Source of the DNA: Siphonodentalium dalli
Taxonomy: Eukaryota; Mollusca; Scaphopoda; Gadilida; Siphonodentaliidae
Length of the DNA stretch: 64,000 nucleotides
Direction: 5' to 3'
Assembly (NCBI GenBank): GCA_032622095.1
Contig: CP136069.1
Coordinates: 17,043,273-17,107,272 of the forward strand
The position numbers were made by a program, and so were the translations under genes. Below, piece by piece: positions 10,644-21,735 of this stretch (position 1 is the stretch's first letter; each line of letters begins with the position of its first letter). The notes under the pieces are model-generated. The model saw only the letters and a program-made list of their open reading frames with translations. It was not told the DNA's origin and did no database searches.

Positions 10644-11188
10644 GAACACTCTTTAAGAATGTCCTATCTATTCCCGGAACCATTTCCAACAACCACAACA
10701 ACAACGACGATAACAACAATAACTAGAAGTAACGTATAACCTAACTAACAGTCGTGGTCACGCACGTTATCATTATAGATATCTCCAATATATAATATAT
10801 ATATATATAGTCAGACAGGACTGGCAGGAACACGATGAATCTATAGCTGAGACGTAAATATAAATATAAATCTATACACAAAACATACACAGATTATATC
10901 TTAACAGTATAATGTTATATAAATAGCCATATTTTATGTCCCAGTTGATGAGAAGCAGTTTGGGAAAAAATGTTTCCCGTCCAGTGACAGAAAATGGCGA
11001 TGACTCGTCTCTGACTCAAAATGTACTATTTATACCAATCAATCAATCATGATTATGTGTATGATACACCATATATGGTCAAATGTACATTAACACATAA
11101 TATTTATATAGCCTGTCTGCGATACACTAAATCCTAGTCTCAGATTATCGGCCATTTTGTGAAAATACTTCTTAAATAACAAGACAAA
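10644..11188. other. no supported gene
   Basis: AT-rich, with a TA run near 10795-10808. The segment 11030-11100 resembles 19640-19760 (CAATCAATCA, ATATGGTCAAATGTACATTA), so it may be a LINE 3' UTR relic. No coding sequence. Confidence 0.3.
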
Positions 11189-11330
11189 ATGGACGGATTA
11201 CATGATTACATGATTACATGGACGGATTACATGATTACATGGACGGATTACATGATTACATGGACGGATTACATGATTATATGGACGGATTACATGGACG
11301 GATTACATGATTACATGGACGGATTACGTG
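11189..11330. repeat. 21-bp minisatellite
   Basis: Seven imperfect units of ATGGACGGATTACATGATTA plus C. The 21-base period keeps one frame open and gives a meaningless periodic translation. Confidence 0.85.
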
Positions 11331-11338
11331 AAACAAAT

Positions 11339-11647
11339 TTAACCCTTTACCCAACAGAAGGGCCCTGTGCCAATGCATTCTCTTATATATGCGAGTCGAC
11401 CATTGGTCGCCTCGCATATATAAGAGAATGCATTGGCTTAACACATTAAAAATATTTTTTTAGGCCAATGCATTCTCTTATATATGCGAGGCGACCTATG
11501 GTCGACTCGCATATATAAGAGAATGCATTGGCACAGGGCATAACTGTAACTATCACAATGTGGTCAAGGAGCCGGTTCCAATGATATCCATATTTGTATG
11601 GTTCTATTGAGACAGACCGAAGATATTTTTGTTGGGTAAAGGGTTAA
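11339..11647 (-). mobile_element. TTAA-flanked piggyBac-type MITE, copy 3 (internally deleted)
   Basis: TTAA at 11339-11342 and 11644-11647. The element is 301 bp. The spacer between the two hairpins is shortened and the CCGGCCAAAA part of the shell is missing, yet both termini and both hairpins are intact. Confidence 0.8.
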
Positions 11648-12149
11648 GAAATAACCGCGGAATCTATACAGAAAGGTCAGAGAAGAGATTCACCATCTCT
11701 ACTATTCACCACAAACTTTAATCCCTCTTCATATTTACTTCCGGGGAGCTGGGGCCTATAACAGAAAAAAATATCGCGGGATCAATTTCATAACTATACA
11801 GAACTGCATGGTGGATCTGTGGAAAACGAATATTTCTCAAGCTTGGCCTAATGTATTCCCATTCTCGTAAATGAAAAGCATATATAATAAACACTATATC
11901 ATTCTGCGCCTCGGAAAATTAGCCAGCAACATTTAACGTCCAACAAACATAATTTTGTTTTATTCGTCTTGATAATTCAGATAAAAACCACCAAACTACT
12001 ATACAAAGCTCATCAACAGTAAAGCTTTATTATTGAGTCCGACAAATGCCGGTAACTCATGGTGTCTTTCTTCTGGTGCATGCATGTTCTTCGTATTCGT
12101 GCATGCTATTTAGTTATGGGGTCATATACGTCGGTCCTACAATAACAAA
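11648..12149. other. nothing recognised
   Basis: No gene, RNA gene or repeat partner noticed. Confidence 0.3.
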
Positions 12150-12500
12150 GGTGTTACATGCAAGCCTTCAAATAGTGTGTCTGTCATTTGCAGAATGAGG
12201 TTCCCAGAGGGGGGATTTAGTAACGATATCCGGCACAGCGGGCCATAGCAAATTCAAATTCACACTCTGTGGACCTCATTCTGCTTATTCAAATTCACAC
12301 TCTGGTGACCTCATTCTGCTTATTCAAATTCACCCTCTGGGGACCTCATTCTGCTTATTCAAATTCACACTCTGGGGACCTCATTCTGCTTATTCAAATT
12401 CACACTCTGGGGACCTCATTCTGCTTATTCAAATTAACCCTCTGGGGACCTCATTCTGCTTATTCAAATTCACCCTCTGGGGACCTCATTCTGCTTATGG
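12150..12500. repeat. AGAATGAGGTCCCCAGAGGG element with a 35-bp tandem expansion
   Basis: The left end (CAAGCCTTCAAATAG, GTGTCTGTCATTTGCAGAAT) matches the outer end of the element at 18650-18935. After the loop region, the distal arm ATTCAAATTCACACTCTGGGGACCTCATTCTGCTT is repeated about seven times with a 35-base period (about 12260-12497). The proximal arm is single, so only one arm of the palindrome was amplified. Confidence 0.8.
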
Positions 12501-12594
12501 GAGATCTATAGGATAAGTTGAAGTTGGTGATATTCACTCCATTAGTCACATCGATTGTGCATTTTATCTTCTGCAAATTATGGTTACTTTTAAA

Positions 12595-12893
12595 CGCGAT
12601 CCGAGGTTCTTGTAGACACGATCCGAGTTATTTGTAGACACGAACATAGTTACTTGACATGTGTAGATACGATCCGAGTTTCTTGTAGACACGATCCGAG
12701 TTATTTGTAGACACGAACATAGTTACTTGTGTAGATACGATCCGAGTTTCTTGTAGACACGATCCGAGTTATTTGTAGACACGAACAGAGTTATTTGTAG
12801 ACACGAACAGAGTTATTTGTAGATATATACGATCCGAGTTTCTTGTGGACACGATCCGAGTTTCGTGTAGACACGATCCGAGTTTCTTGTAAT
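12595..12893. repeat. 21-23 bp minisatellite
   Basis: About a dozen variants of CACGATCCGAGTTTCTTGTA, alternating with CGAACATAGTTACTTGT and CGAACAGAGTTATTTGT types. It abuts a LINE 3' end. Confidence 0.85.
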
Positions 12894-13420
12894 TCAATTC
12901 AATTTATTTATTCTGGTCATCATATATTGATATTACAGATGTTTTGAATTACATAATCAGATACATAATATATATATATATGTATGCACATGCGTTATGG
13001 TATATAGAGCACATATATACGAAAATATGATAATGTTTATGCTTGTTGCTTTTAGATGGTAATATTAATAATATTAGATTTGATCAATGTGGTCCAGTTA
13101 GTGGGGTTTGTGTTATGGATGCTACTTAGCCTCAAGAGGACTTAAACAAGTCTAAGACCTTTCCGACAAAAATCGACAGGTTCCTTGCGGTTTTTCCATT
13201 TCGGGAGTTAAATAATTGCAGTAACTTATGTGAGTTTGGTCTTCGAAAATAATAAGGGCGAATATATCTCAGTCTCAACTCGTGAATTTGTGAGCACTTA
13301 AGTATAATATGGTATTCATCGCCCAGTTCTAAATTGACCCTACCGCAATTAGCTGTGTGAGCCAATGAGATAATCGCATTATACAGCCTGGGGCAGCGGC
13401 CGCTTCTGCGAAGAGGAGGT
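12894..13420 (-). pseudogene. LINE 3' fragment (C-terminal knuckle and 3' UTR)
   Basis: The minus frame (13365-13132) reads ...LELGDEYHIILKCSQIHELR then LRYIRPYYFRRPNSHKLLQL. This matches the GDE(Y/F)HY...C...R..YI..YY..RPN pattern at the C-terminus of many invertebrate non-LTR retrotransposon proteins. The stop is at 13132. The 3' UTR ends in AATTCAATTCAATTTATTTA (minus-strand poly-A equivalent, about 12893-12912). No reverse-transcriptase core is left here; a core of related type lies at 15130-16276. Confidence 0.75.
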
Positions 13421-14697
13421 TAGACAAAAAGACTCATTTACCGGCTTACTCGATTTCGCTTTGATCTTGTTTTGTATAAAAGAGTATTGGTTTCATGTAA
13501 GTTGACTAAATTTAGCCCCCAAAAACTAAACCCTGCTGTAAGTTGATACAATATAATAATATAACAGTAACAGTATGCGAAAGCTTCGCCCTATGGGCTT
13601 TTTGGATTAGTAAATTATGAAAGTTGGAATGTCACGCTGAGCCAGAGAGGTGACAAATGGAAATATGGTGAGGGGATTAGGAAGTGCTAGATAAGCTAAT
13701 TCGTTAACACTATCAAATCAAACTATGTACACATTTGAGATAATGGACCACATATTGTTATAATCTCCAAGGGATGATTCAAGTGTGTTGGGGACCGAGG
13801 GACACTAAAATGGCCAAAGTATATGACAGCACCTGTTAAATTCACCTGTTGTCGATTAATACAGGCTGATTAGGGCGCCTCTTCCTGATAGCTTTCGGAT
13901 TTGTGATGGTTACATTTGGTACATTATACAGCATTTATTGGTATATTTTGTGAATAAATGGTATTCACGGCATTTATACGTGGACTTACATCACAAACAT
14001 TATGACAGACCAATGGAATACTAGGGAACTGTGATATGAAAAATAATTTCTCAATATACTGAAACATGTTTGTTCTATGCGCGTAATGTGCCAATTATGA
14101 AGATTATTAATTGTTATTATAACATTTTTTTTAAATTTAGATGTCTTTATTAATTCCTTAGATATATAAGCCACGTTTTTTACATAGCCCATACACACCA
14201 CGTGGCAGGGATAAGGGTGTTCTTTTTGTCTGAAATAAAAGGATTATTATATATTGTACATATGTTGTTCCATAACGCCCTTCTTGGTAATAGGGTGGTC
14301 TGCTCTACGTCATTGTGGGAAAATTATTACAAGATACAACATACAGAGGCTCCATACACACGGCAAACAGTCCCTATATTCTAGGACATATATAAACACT
14401 ATATAGCAATATATGCCGTATGTATTGGAACCTATGTGTATGGCATTGCCCCCACTTTCTGTATAGGCGTGGTATTTTCAAATTCTAAATTAGTGACTAA
14501 GGAGTTAATGATCAATACGTTCACGAACAAGTCAAGTATAGGATTCAATATTGCCCATCTATTAGAATATGTATCATTATCCAGAAAAAAAACAATCAGT
14601 TATCCAGAAGAAAAAAAACAATTATAACATGGAACACTTTTTGATATCAGTATGGTGCATCTTCGAAAAAGTACAAAAAAATTACTACAACGGATGA
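13421..14697. other. no supported gene
   Basis: AT-rich DNA. Several 60-70 codon frames (13986-14201 minus, 14202-14384 plus, 14436-14627 plus) have no recognisable domain or splice context. Confidence 0.3.
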
Positions 14698-14737
14698 AAA
14701 AATTCGAGGACTTGTATGTACAAGTCCTCGAATTTTT
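14698..14737. repeat. perfect 40-base palindromic hairpin
   Basis: AAAAATTCGAGGACTTGTA, a two-base loop (TG), then the exact reverse complement. It is not surrounded by a recognisable element. Could be a recently formed hairpin or a minimal foldback. Confidence 0.85.
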
Positions 14738-15129
14738 ATCGGAATAGGGAAATTGTATGGTACACCATCGATAAATTGATAGATCGTGTGTCTATTGTGA
14801 AGAGATATATTATAATAACATTGAATATTTATTATGTGTTACATATCCAGCTTGACAAGAACAGTGAATATCCGAAATTATCGAACAATTTATCTCAAAA
14901 TCGACGCCATGTGCAGGTTCATTTTTCATCATGCTTCGGTGGTAATTTGCCGGTGGTAATACATTGAAACTGAAGGTATGTAGCCTTCACTAAAGTACTT
15001 GTATCCTTGCTGTCGCGATTTCAATGAAGTGCCAGTCGAATTAAAGAAAAATCCAGCGAAATCTGGTGGTAAGTCAACCAAATTTGGAACAAGTCGTTCC
15101 TTGTTGTCAGACATATCGGCGTGTGATGT
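14738..15129. other. nothing recognised
   Basis: No gene or repeat partner seen; possibly the 3' flank of the LINE to the right. Confidence 0.3.
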
Positions 15130-16276
15130 CTAACCTGCTATAATTCAGCCTGGCAATTTATGACAGGCGTGGTTATCGCCGCTGGGCAGTAGCGTGAATT
15201 ACAAAGGGTACATTGCCGTTCCGAGTAGTCAACATTGTACCATGAGCCCTGTTCAACGGGTATAGTTTGTGATTTCTTGTTCGGAACATCATAAGGCTGT
15301 GTACGAATCTGTTGTTGTCCAGAGATATAGGTAGTGTTCTCTTTGGAAATTTGTCTTAATAATTCTATAAAATGCAAACTTGCTTGATTTCGAGATAGAT
15401 TCCCACCACTCCTGTATAAATACGTCGCGTAATTTGCGATCAATGGACGAAGTAAATCGATTAGGTCTTATCACACTCTGATTGATCCAGACATTACTCA
15501 TGCCCAAAGAATTAATTGTGTCGCGGATACCCATCATCCACTTACTGTTAAAATATCCAGTGTTAAACAAGGTAATCATTACATAAATATAATTGTAGTG
15601 GGATTCTGTTTATAGGCATACAAATTAGTCTGGCCCAATACGATAGGAGACGCGATTTTATTTTCACTGTTATAGGGCACATACCCAGTTCGCCATACAC
15701 GAAGGGCATTGGTGTGGACTTTTTCATACCTAATGTGAATTTCAGAAACCATAATTCTAGCTTTTCGAAACAAGCTAGATTTTCATAGCCCCAAATCTCC
15801 GATCCGTACGTCATAATGGGTATAATTGATTTTTCGTAGACTTCAAGGATACTCTCTTTGCTAAGTTTAGGATTTCTGGCTTTATTGAGTAGTGCATAGG
15901 CTGCGTTTTTTGCAGCTTGGCACCTGGTATTTCTGTCTAATGCGAAGGATCCATTCTTGTGAAAAGTTATTCCCAGATATTTAAAGTGATCTACTATTTC
16001 TAGGGGATTGTTATCAATGGAGAATGTGGGCAATTTATTCAAATTTCTGGGTTTCCTTCGGAAGATAACGACTTTTGTTTTGGACGTATTCACGTTCAGT
16101 TTCCAACACGAGTAATATACAGAGAAGCTATTTAAAGCATGCTGTAGGCCGCTGTGTGAGTTCGAGAATAGCACAGTGTCATCGGCATAAGTTAGTAGCA
16201 TGATTCGTAAAAGGATACCTGTTTCAACACCGTTCACTCTATGTAAACTAATACCAGTACAGTGTCCTTGTTTCAT
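15130..16276 (-). pseudogene. LINE reverse transcriptase, 5'-truncated and frameshifted
   Basis: The 237-codon frame (16276-15563) contains the catalytic LLTYADDTVLFSNS motif (residues about 28-41), then WKLNVNTSKTKVV, DHFKYLGITF and YGSEIWG, the palm, thumb and connector order of non-LTR reverse transcriptases. Reading continues after a frameshift near 15575 (GYFNSKWMMGIRDTINSLGM, then RKLRDVFIQEWWESISKSSK) and after another near 15420, ending with the knuckle ERQCTLCN at about 15200. The endonuclease and the first half of the RT are missing. Two or more frameshifts make it inactive. Confidence 0.88.
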
Positions 16277-16299
16277 TGTGTTCCGTTTGCCCAGTGTGT

Positions 16300-16430
16300 G
16301 GGAAATAAGTTCCAGGTATAATGAGTAAATATTAATGAGATAAATGAATAGCTTTTTTCATTTTATTTATATTAAAGTTTATTCATGTGCTACATAACTG
16401 TCCATTTTCATCTGGAACCAGTAGCAAGGG
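16300..16430. repeat. dispersed repeat (inverted partner 23805-23925)
   Basis: TTTTTTCATTTTATTTATAT, TTCATGTGCTACATAACTGT and CATCTGGAACCAGTAGCA are found reverse-complemented at 23805-23925. The element lies beside the LINE truncation point. Confidence 0.7.
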
Positions 16431-16431
16431 C

Positions 16432-16665
16432 AATAACTCTATAAAGAATGTTAATTTACTAAATAACGGCGATTTGTATGAGAAGAAGTGTTTTTGACGA
16501 AATATTCCAAGAAGTGTTTTTAAAGAGCCAAGCCCACCAACCCAAGGGGTGAATTTGACTTATATTTCACAAGAGTTGATCTGTTCTGGTGTTGCAAATT
16601 TCTCATACAAATCTCCGTTATTTAGTAAAGGTACATCATTTATAGAGTTATTACCCTTCAGATTT
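16432..16665. mobile_element. foldback element (AATAACTCTATAAAGAAT ends)
   Basis: AATAACTCTATAAAGAATG...TTTACTAAATAACGG.GATTTGTATGAGAA on the left is inverted on the right as TTCTCATACAAATC, CCGTTATTTAGTAAA and TATAGAGTTATT. A related copy is at 30447-30720. Non-coding. Confidence 0.7.
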
Positions 16666-17129
16666 AATATGAAGCTAACATGCAGGATTATCTATATATG
16701 TCGTGATTTAGTGGACAATCCCAAGATCGCGTGCCATGCGTGGTCGGATTGTCCATTAATTAACGATCATTTTAGGTACGGATTGTCTGTTTATAAGTGG
16801 CCAATCTTATGCGCATTAGGTGATTGTTCTTATGGCTCTGTGAATAAACCCGGGGGATACTTTTGTGTGTTCGTACACACATTCAGTCCAAAATATCCAA
16901 AAGCTGTACGAATATGTTTGAATATTCGGCCACCATAATAAAATATATGACACAGAAATGACCATATGCTTCCAATTTGGATATGAATATTTAGTTCAAC
17001 ACCATATATGATCTGTCCTCGATAACGGACAGACTCACTATTGATCAGAACCAGGGTCCGCGCTGGACCGAAATTTACTTTTGCTAAATTATTTGCCAAA
17101 TGAAAATATTTTTTGCCAAATTATTTTTG
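16666..17129. other. no supported gene
   Basis: An open frame of 129 codons (16549-16938, plus) starts inside the foldback and shows no domain. I regard it as chance. Nothing else noticed. Confidence 0.3.
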
Positions 17130-17645
17130 AATTTACCAAATGTTATCCCCGATAGTATCATTTTCTGCAACATTGATTGGATGTTATGTTTCGACACTCG
17201 CGATTTGATCGACGTTTGATATCGATAGGAAAGCAGTTCGTTAATAGCTATACTCTCTTCTCTATTATGGATTGTCATACAACAATAATCAAATCACCGA
17301 ACAATACAATGGTAGAAGGGTTGCTTCACCAGAAGGGCACACCACAAGAGGATTAGCTATGTAAACACCACCATCATACTAAATACGGGTAATCCCTCCA
17401 CCCAATCGATATTAATGCTATCAGACTAACTGCATCTTAATGGAGGTGTTAACTTTTCCGAAACCATGTAAAACACCACTAATATAATTATATTATAGTC
17501 TCCTAAAATGAATGGTATTGATTGACCGATATTTTTCAACTTTATTGAGGAATTAATAAGTGACTTTCCAAAACTTTTGCTAAATGAAAATATTTTTTGC
17601 CAAATGTGAATTATTTTGCCATTGGCAACTTTGGCAAGTGGCAAC
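17130..17645 (+). repeat. dispersed repeat, copy 1 (partner 54040-54490)
   Basis: Shared with 54040-54490 on the same strand: ATAGGAAAGCAGTTC, CTTCACCAGAA, GATTAGCTATGTAAACACCA, TAACTGCATCTT, AACACCACTAATA, and TGCCAAATGAAAATATTTT variants at the right end. No coding motif is recognised in either copy. Confidence 0.75.
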
Positions 17646-18640
17646 GCGAACCATGATCAGAACTCTCGTAGAATTCCGTTTGAAGACGTATCCGCCATAA
17701 TGGCCTCGCAAAATAAACCATTGCATATGTGGTCAAATGTCCAGGGTTTTCAGGAAATGGACCATGGAGAAATTTTCTGGCATATATTGTGTATTGGGGT
17801 ATTGTTCGGGGCTCGATTTAACTGGGCTAGCATAGCAATCTTGAACTTAGAAACGATATTCCATTTTAGCTTAGCAATTCCCAAGCAATTAAAAAAATGA
17901 ATCGACCAACGTGACTGTTATTGCTAATATAAACTGATTTAAAGTTCGAAACACGTTTTAGGCATATACCCCTTTTAGTTTATTTGTTTTATTATAGAGA
18001 TGGTATTCGCTCACAACATACACCGAATGCAGGAATACTATAGTTGCCAGGGAATTGGTCGTATCAAAGCTAGCCAACTGTTGTAAAGCCTGACATCCCT
18101 CAACTGCTCATGTCATAAATGTCCCGCGCGGTGGTAAAAATATGTTTTGGCTTATATGAGGGATGCCCCTCCTCCCTGTGGCATGCCCCTGCTATCATCT
18201 CAAGTTAGACAGTATTATCCACATCAGTGCTTGCATTAATCCTCAAAGCTAACGAAATTCCAACATAAAAAGGAAACTCATTAACAAGAAACGGAACTAA
18301 TTTTCTCTGGAATAATAATATTGCATCACGAGCAAACAACGGATCCATCTTGATCCGCGTTGAGTCGTGATGTGTTCAAAGAAAACAAACAAGGAAACGA
18401 AACGAAACGAAAACGGACGTGACTCAAAGACCGATAGCACATAACAAGTGTTATCGCATGTTTTCTTTGAAATCGTAACCAACGAGTAGCGAAGTTCCCA
18501 TGAAACATTTCGACGGCGACCACACAGTTCAGAACGTGAGGCGCCGGCGACAATTTGCCGACAAATGTTCTTTGATTTTACACACAAGAAGGCCGTGGGA
18601 TATTGTTGTAATGGTCGTGTTATAATAATGTCGACCAGGC
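17646..18640. other. no supported gene; one ISRE-like cluster
   Basis: A 94-codon plus frame (17616-17900) and a 156-codon minus frame (18767-18297) cross repeats and lack recognisable domains. The only notable item is the GAAAC cluster at 18393-18416, listed separately. Confidence 0.3.
18393..18416 (+). promoter_or_regulatory. GAAACGAAACGAAAC cluster (IRF/ISRE-like)
   Basis: GGAAACGAAACGAAACGAAA matches the GAAANNGAAA spacing bound by interferon-regulatory-factor family proteins, with three to four half sites. No gene start is visible nearby, so a short chance repeat is the simpler reading. Confidence 0.2.
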
Positions 18641-18649
18641 TACTCGTGG

Positions 18650-18935
18650 TCAAGGCACGCAAGCCTTGAAATAGGATGTCTGTCATTCCAGAATGAGGTC
18701 CCCAGAGGGTGAATTTAGTGATGCTATATGTATACCCCGCATAGCGGGCTAGCATCACCAAATTCACCCTCTGGGGACCTTATTCTGCTTACACCTCAGC
18801 AGAATGAGGTTCCCAGAGGGTGAATTTGGTGATGCTAGCCCGCTATGCGGGGTAGCATCACTAAATTCACCCTCTGGGGACCTCATTCTGCAAATGACAG
18901 ACACCCTATTTCAAGGCTTGAAGGCACGATTTCTG
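18650..18935. mobile_element. double-hairpin element with AAGCCTTGAAATAGG ends
   Basis: The outer ends AAGCCTTGAAATAGGATGTCTG (18660) and the inverted ACCCTATTTCAAGGCTT (18904-18920) enclose two complete AGAATGAGGTCCCCAGAGGG hairpins with CCGC(A/T)...GCGGG tips, placed in inverted orientation. This is the most complete copy of a family that also occurs at 12150-12500, 23930-24125, 55565-55635 and 55829-55920. Non-coding. Confidence 0.8.
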
Positions 18936-19041
18936 ATAAGGGAATCACAATACAGGGACCATGTCTCAATTTTAAGAAAATAGATAAATTTTATAGCTTT
19001 ACTTAGAGCAGACTGTTAATGTTTGTCCATTTCCCCTAGCG

Positions 19042-19602
19042 TCAGGGGGGAGTCGGAAAAAATTTGCAGGCACGTATGCTGATTTTTGACTTTCGACCCT
19101 TGTTGGGACCCACCCACCCCCACGTCCAAATTTTGTTCCGTTTTCAGCAGTTTTTTCCGACCATATTTTGACACCCACCCCCCCCCCCTTTAACACTAAA
19201 ACAGAGATTTGCGAGGGGAAATTCACTGTAAACAGCTGTATATGAATTTCTGTGCATACTATTTGTCATGGATGTTAACATTGACATGTAAATAGTAGCA
19301 AGTCATTTTGGGGTCATTCGGTCAAAAAAAACATGGCTGCCAGCAGCCATCTTGGATTTCAAAATTCAATCCATTAGCATGGGCTACAGGCTATACTGTT
19401 TGTCTGATCATCATGAAATTTGTCATTTATGTTAATATTGACATATAGATGTATTTTAAGCCAAACTCATTGCAAAAACAGTCAAAAAGACTTGCAGGAA
19501 AAATATTTTTGAGTTGCGGAAAAAATTGTTTGTTGGTCCTATCGACCACCCACCCACCCCGGCATACGTGCCCGGAAAAAACTTTTTTCCACCCCGCCCC
19601 CC
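19042..19602. mobile_element. CAGGGGGG-terminal element
   Basis: Starts CAGGGGGGAGTCGGAAAAAA and ends (inverted) TTTTTTCCACC...CCCCCCTG. Subterminal GGCACGTATGC occurs at the left and GCATACGTGCC at the right. Related ends are found at 23519/24770 and 42008. The flanks CTAGCGT and CTACATT agree at only four or five of seven positions, so no clear target duplication is kept. No transposase. Confidence 0.6.
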
Positions 19603-19639
19603 TGCTACATTTATCCCACGTGTGTTTATCCCAATTTTT

Positions 19640-20560
19640 ATAACAATCAATCAAGTTTATTTGTACGTTACAGCATAATGTACATTAACATAGAATAACA
19701 ATAAATGTTATTATACTTTTACACCAAATATGGTCAAGTGTACACATATAACAAGACAAGAACATGGACAGATAACATGGAACAAAATAAATAGCAAGAT
19801 ATACATATATAGATGTATATAAGTGGCAATGTAGTTATGTTAATTGATATTATACATCATCGGCCAGCATCAAACCAGGATGGTGTCAAGTTGATAGGGC
19901 TTTTTTGTTGTACTCTATTAACCCTTTACCCAACAAACCGGCCAAAACCGGCCAAATAAAGCTTCAACAGCCTAAAATATCTTCGGTCTGTCTCAATAAC
20001 ACCATACAAATATGGATATCATTGGAACCGGTTCATTGACCACATTGTGATGGTTACAGTTATGCCCTGTGCCAATGCATTCTCTTATATATGCGAGTCG
20101 ACCATAGGTCGCCTCGCATATATAAGAGAATGCATTGGCCTAAAAAAAATATTTTTTTAACACTTTTTACCATTTTTTCTTACATTCTTTAACAATTTTA
20201 TAATTTTTAATGTGTTAAGCCAATGCATTCTCTTATATATGCGAGGCGACCTATGGTCGACTCGCATATATAAGAGAATGCATTGGCACAGGGCCGTTCT
20301 GTTGGGTAAAGGGTTAACCAATTCGTCACTTGATTGCCAAACAACTTTCTTTTTCAGTCCACAGTGGACGAAGTATGCCAGTGCCCGTAGAGTTGTTGGG
20401 TTTGTGCTTGTCAATATTTTATTGAATAGCCTCTCGTTGGGGGTGGTTAGGAGATCGGGTGTTATTTTCTCGTGAAATTTATCGCGCTCGTCTGACAGCG
20501 AGGTACAATGGAGGAGGAAATGCTCCTCGTTATCAATTTGGACAAAATTTTCCTAGTTTT
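19640..20560 (-). pseudogene. LINE C-terminus and 3' UTR interrupted by a TTAA element
   Basis: Minus-strand reading from about 20540 gives NEEHFLLHCTSLSDERDKFH and LRALAYFVHCGLKKKV, a C-terminal LINE segment (EEHFL.HC...R). At 20317-20314 (TTAA) the MITE 19918-20317 interrupts the frame. Across the empty site the frame runs on for about 20 codons to a TGA near 19862, followed by a 3' UTR ending near 19640 (AACTTGATTGATTG on the minus strand). The RT core is absent. Confidence 0.7.
19918..20317 (+). mobile_element. TTAA-flanked piggyBac-type MITE, copy 4
   Basis: TTAA at 19918-19921 and 20314-20317; 392 bp between. CCCTTTACCCAACAAACCGG and CCGTTCTGTTGGGTAAAGGG termini with two inward hairpin modules. 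Near-identical to copies 1 and 5, in the same orientation. It sits inside the last codons of a LINE protein on the opposite strand. Confidence 0.85.
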
Positions 20561-21356
20561 TGGTCCGATTTTAACCGGACAAAGACTACCGTATGGTGGC
20601 CCCGACCATACAAGCAAAATTACCAAATAGTTGCCAAAATTTACCAAAATTTCGACCAAATTAGGGGCCAAAATTCACAAAAAGCGATTTTTCCACTTTT
20701 CGTAGTTTTTAGCCCGTTTGGTGTAGAACATGAAATTGTGGGCCGACAGACTTATTAATTAAATCTAGAAAAAAATGCGTTTCGTGCTGACATATATTCC
20801 ACAAGTATATACGCATTTAAAACATTTGCATATATATACACTCGTGACTAGGCCAATAGTGTTCGGTATTCGGCCAATTTTGACACTCGTTGAGATGGCC
20901 GAATATTCGAATAAATTCAATAATATTCGAATGTTTTGGACAATGTAAAAATGCGAAAACGTGAGGTAAATACTTCATTTTTAAGAACCAAGTCAATAAC
21001 GACACCAAACTCCATACAGCGCCCTCTACGTTATCACTGCTATATAGCACTGCCAGGATGGTACTTTGCAGACGATAAATCTATTTTTACATATCGTCGC
21101 GGAACTATAGTTAGTCACCTATTATCTTGTTTTGACCACCAAATTATTTTTTTAAGTTTGCAATAATGGTATTTCTTTCGGTATTGATAAGAAAAATAAG
21201 AACTTAGCCAGACATAGACAATTTTAATCCTAAAACATAAGAACTAAAAACACGTAAGAAATCCTTACCAATTAATGTCATTATGGCAGTGGTATCTCAG
21301 CGGAGCGACGGGAGATAACTCTGCCTGGAGTTTGTAACGACACCATAAGAATTAGC
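20561..21356. other. no supported gene
   Basis: Repeated ACCAAAATT/GGCCAAAATT motifs at 20610-20690 and GGCCGAATATTCGAATAAA at 20897. No gene with recognisable content on either strand. Confidence 0.3.
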
Positions 21357-21735
21357 TATATGCTATAACAACCACAAGTAAATGTCTATAGTGTTCCGAG
21401 TGAAGGTTATATGTGTGACACTCAGTTACTAGCCGAGTATGGTCTCATATATGCTATAACAACCACAAGTAAATGTCTATAGTGTTCCGAGTGAAGGTTC
21501 TATGTGTGACACTCAGTTCCGTGCCGAGTGTGGTCTCATATATGCTATATAACAACCACAAGCAAATGTCTATATTGTTCCGAGTGAAGGTGATATGTGT
21601 GACACTCAGTTACTAGCCGAGTGTGGTCTCATATATGCTATATAACAACCACAAGTAAATGTCTATAGTGTTCCGAGTGAAGTTATATGTGTGACACTCA
21701 GTTCCGCCGAGCCGAGTATGGTCTCATATATGCTT
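21357..21735. repeat. 91-bp tandem repeat, four copies
   Basis: Units begin TGCTATA(TA)ACAACCACAA and contain GTGTTCCGAGTGAAGGTTAT, TGTGTGACACTCAGTT and GCCGAGT(A/G)TGGTCTCATA. Starts fall at 21361, 21452, 21543 and 21636. Copies 2 and 4 share a variant (CAGTTCCG), as do 1 and 3 (CAGTTACTAG), an alternating pattern. Confidence 0.85.

Noticed and set aside
18297-18767. 156-codon minus-strand gene
   Set aside because: Extends from a double-hairpin element into sequence with no domain. Overlapping frames are equally open.
20157-20475. Frames reading CILLYMRGDLWSTRIYKRMHW
   Set aside because: This peptide appears at every hairpin module (for example 28773, 46698, 57261) and is simply the translation of the palindrome.
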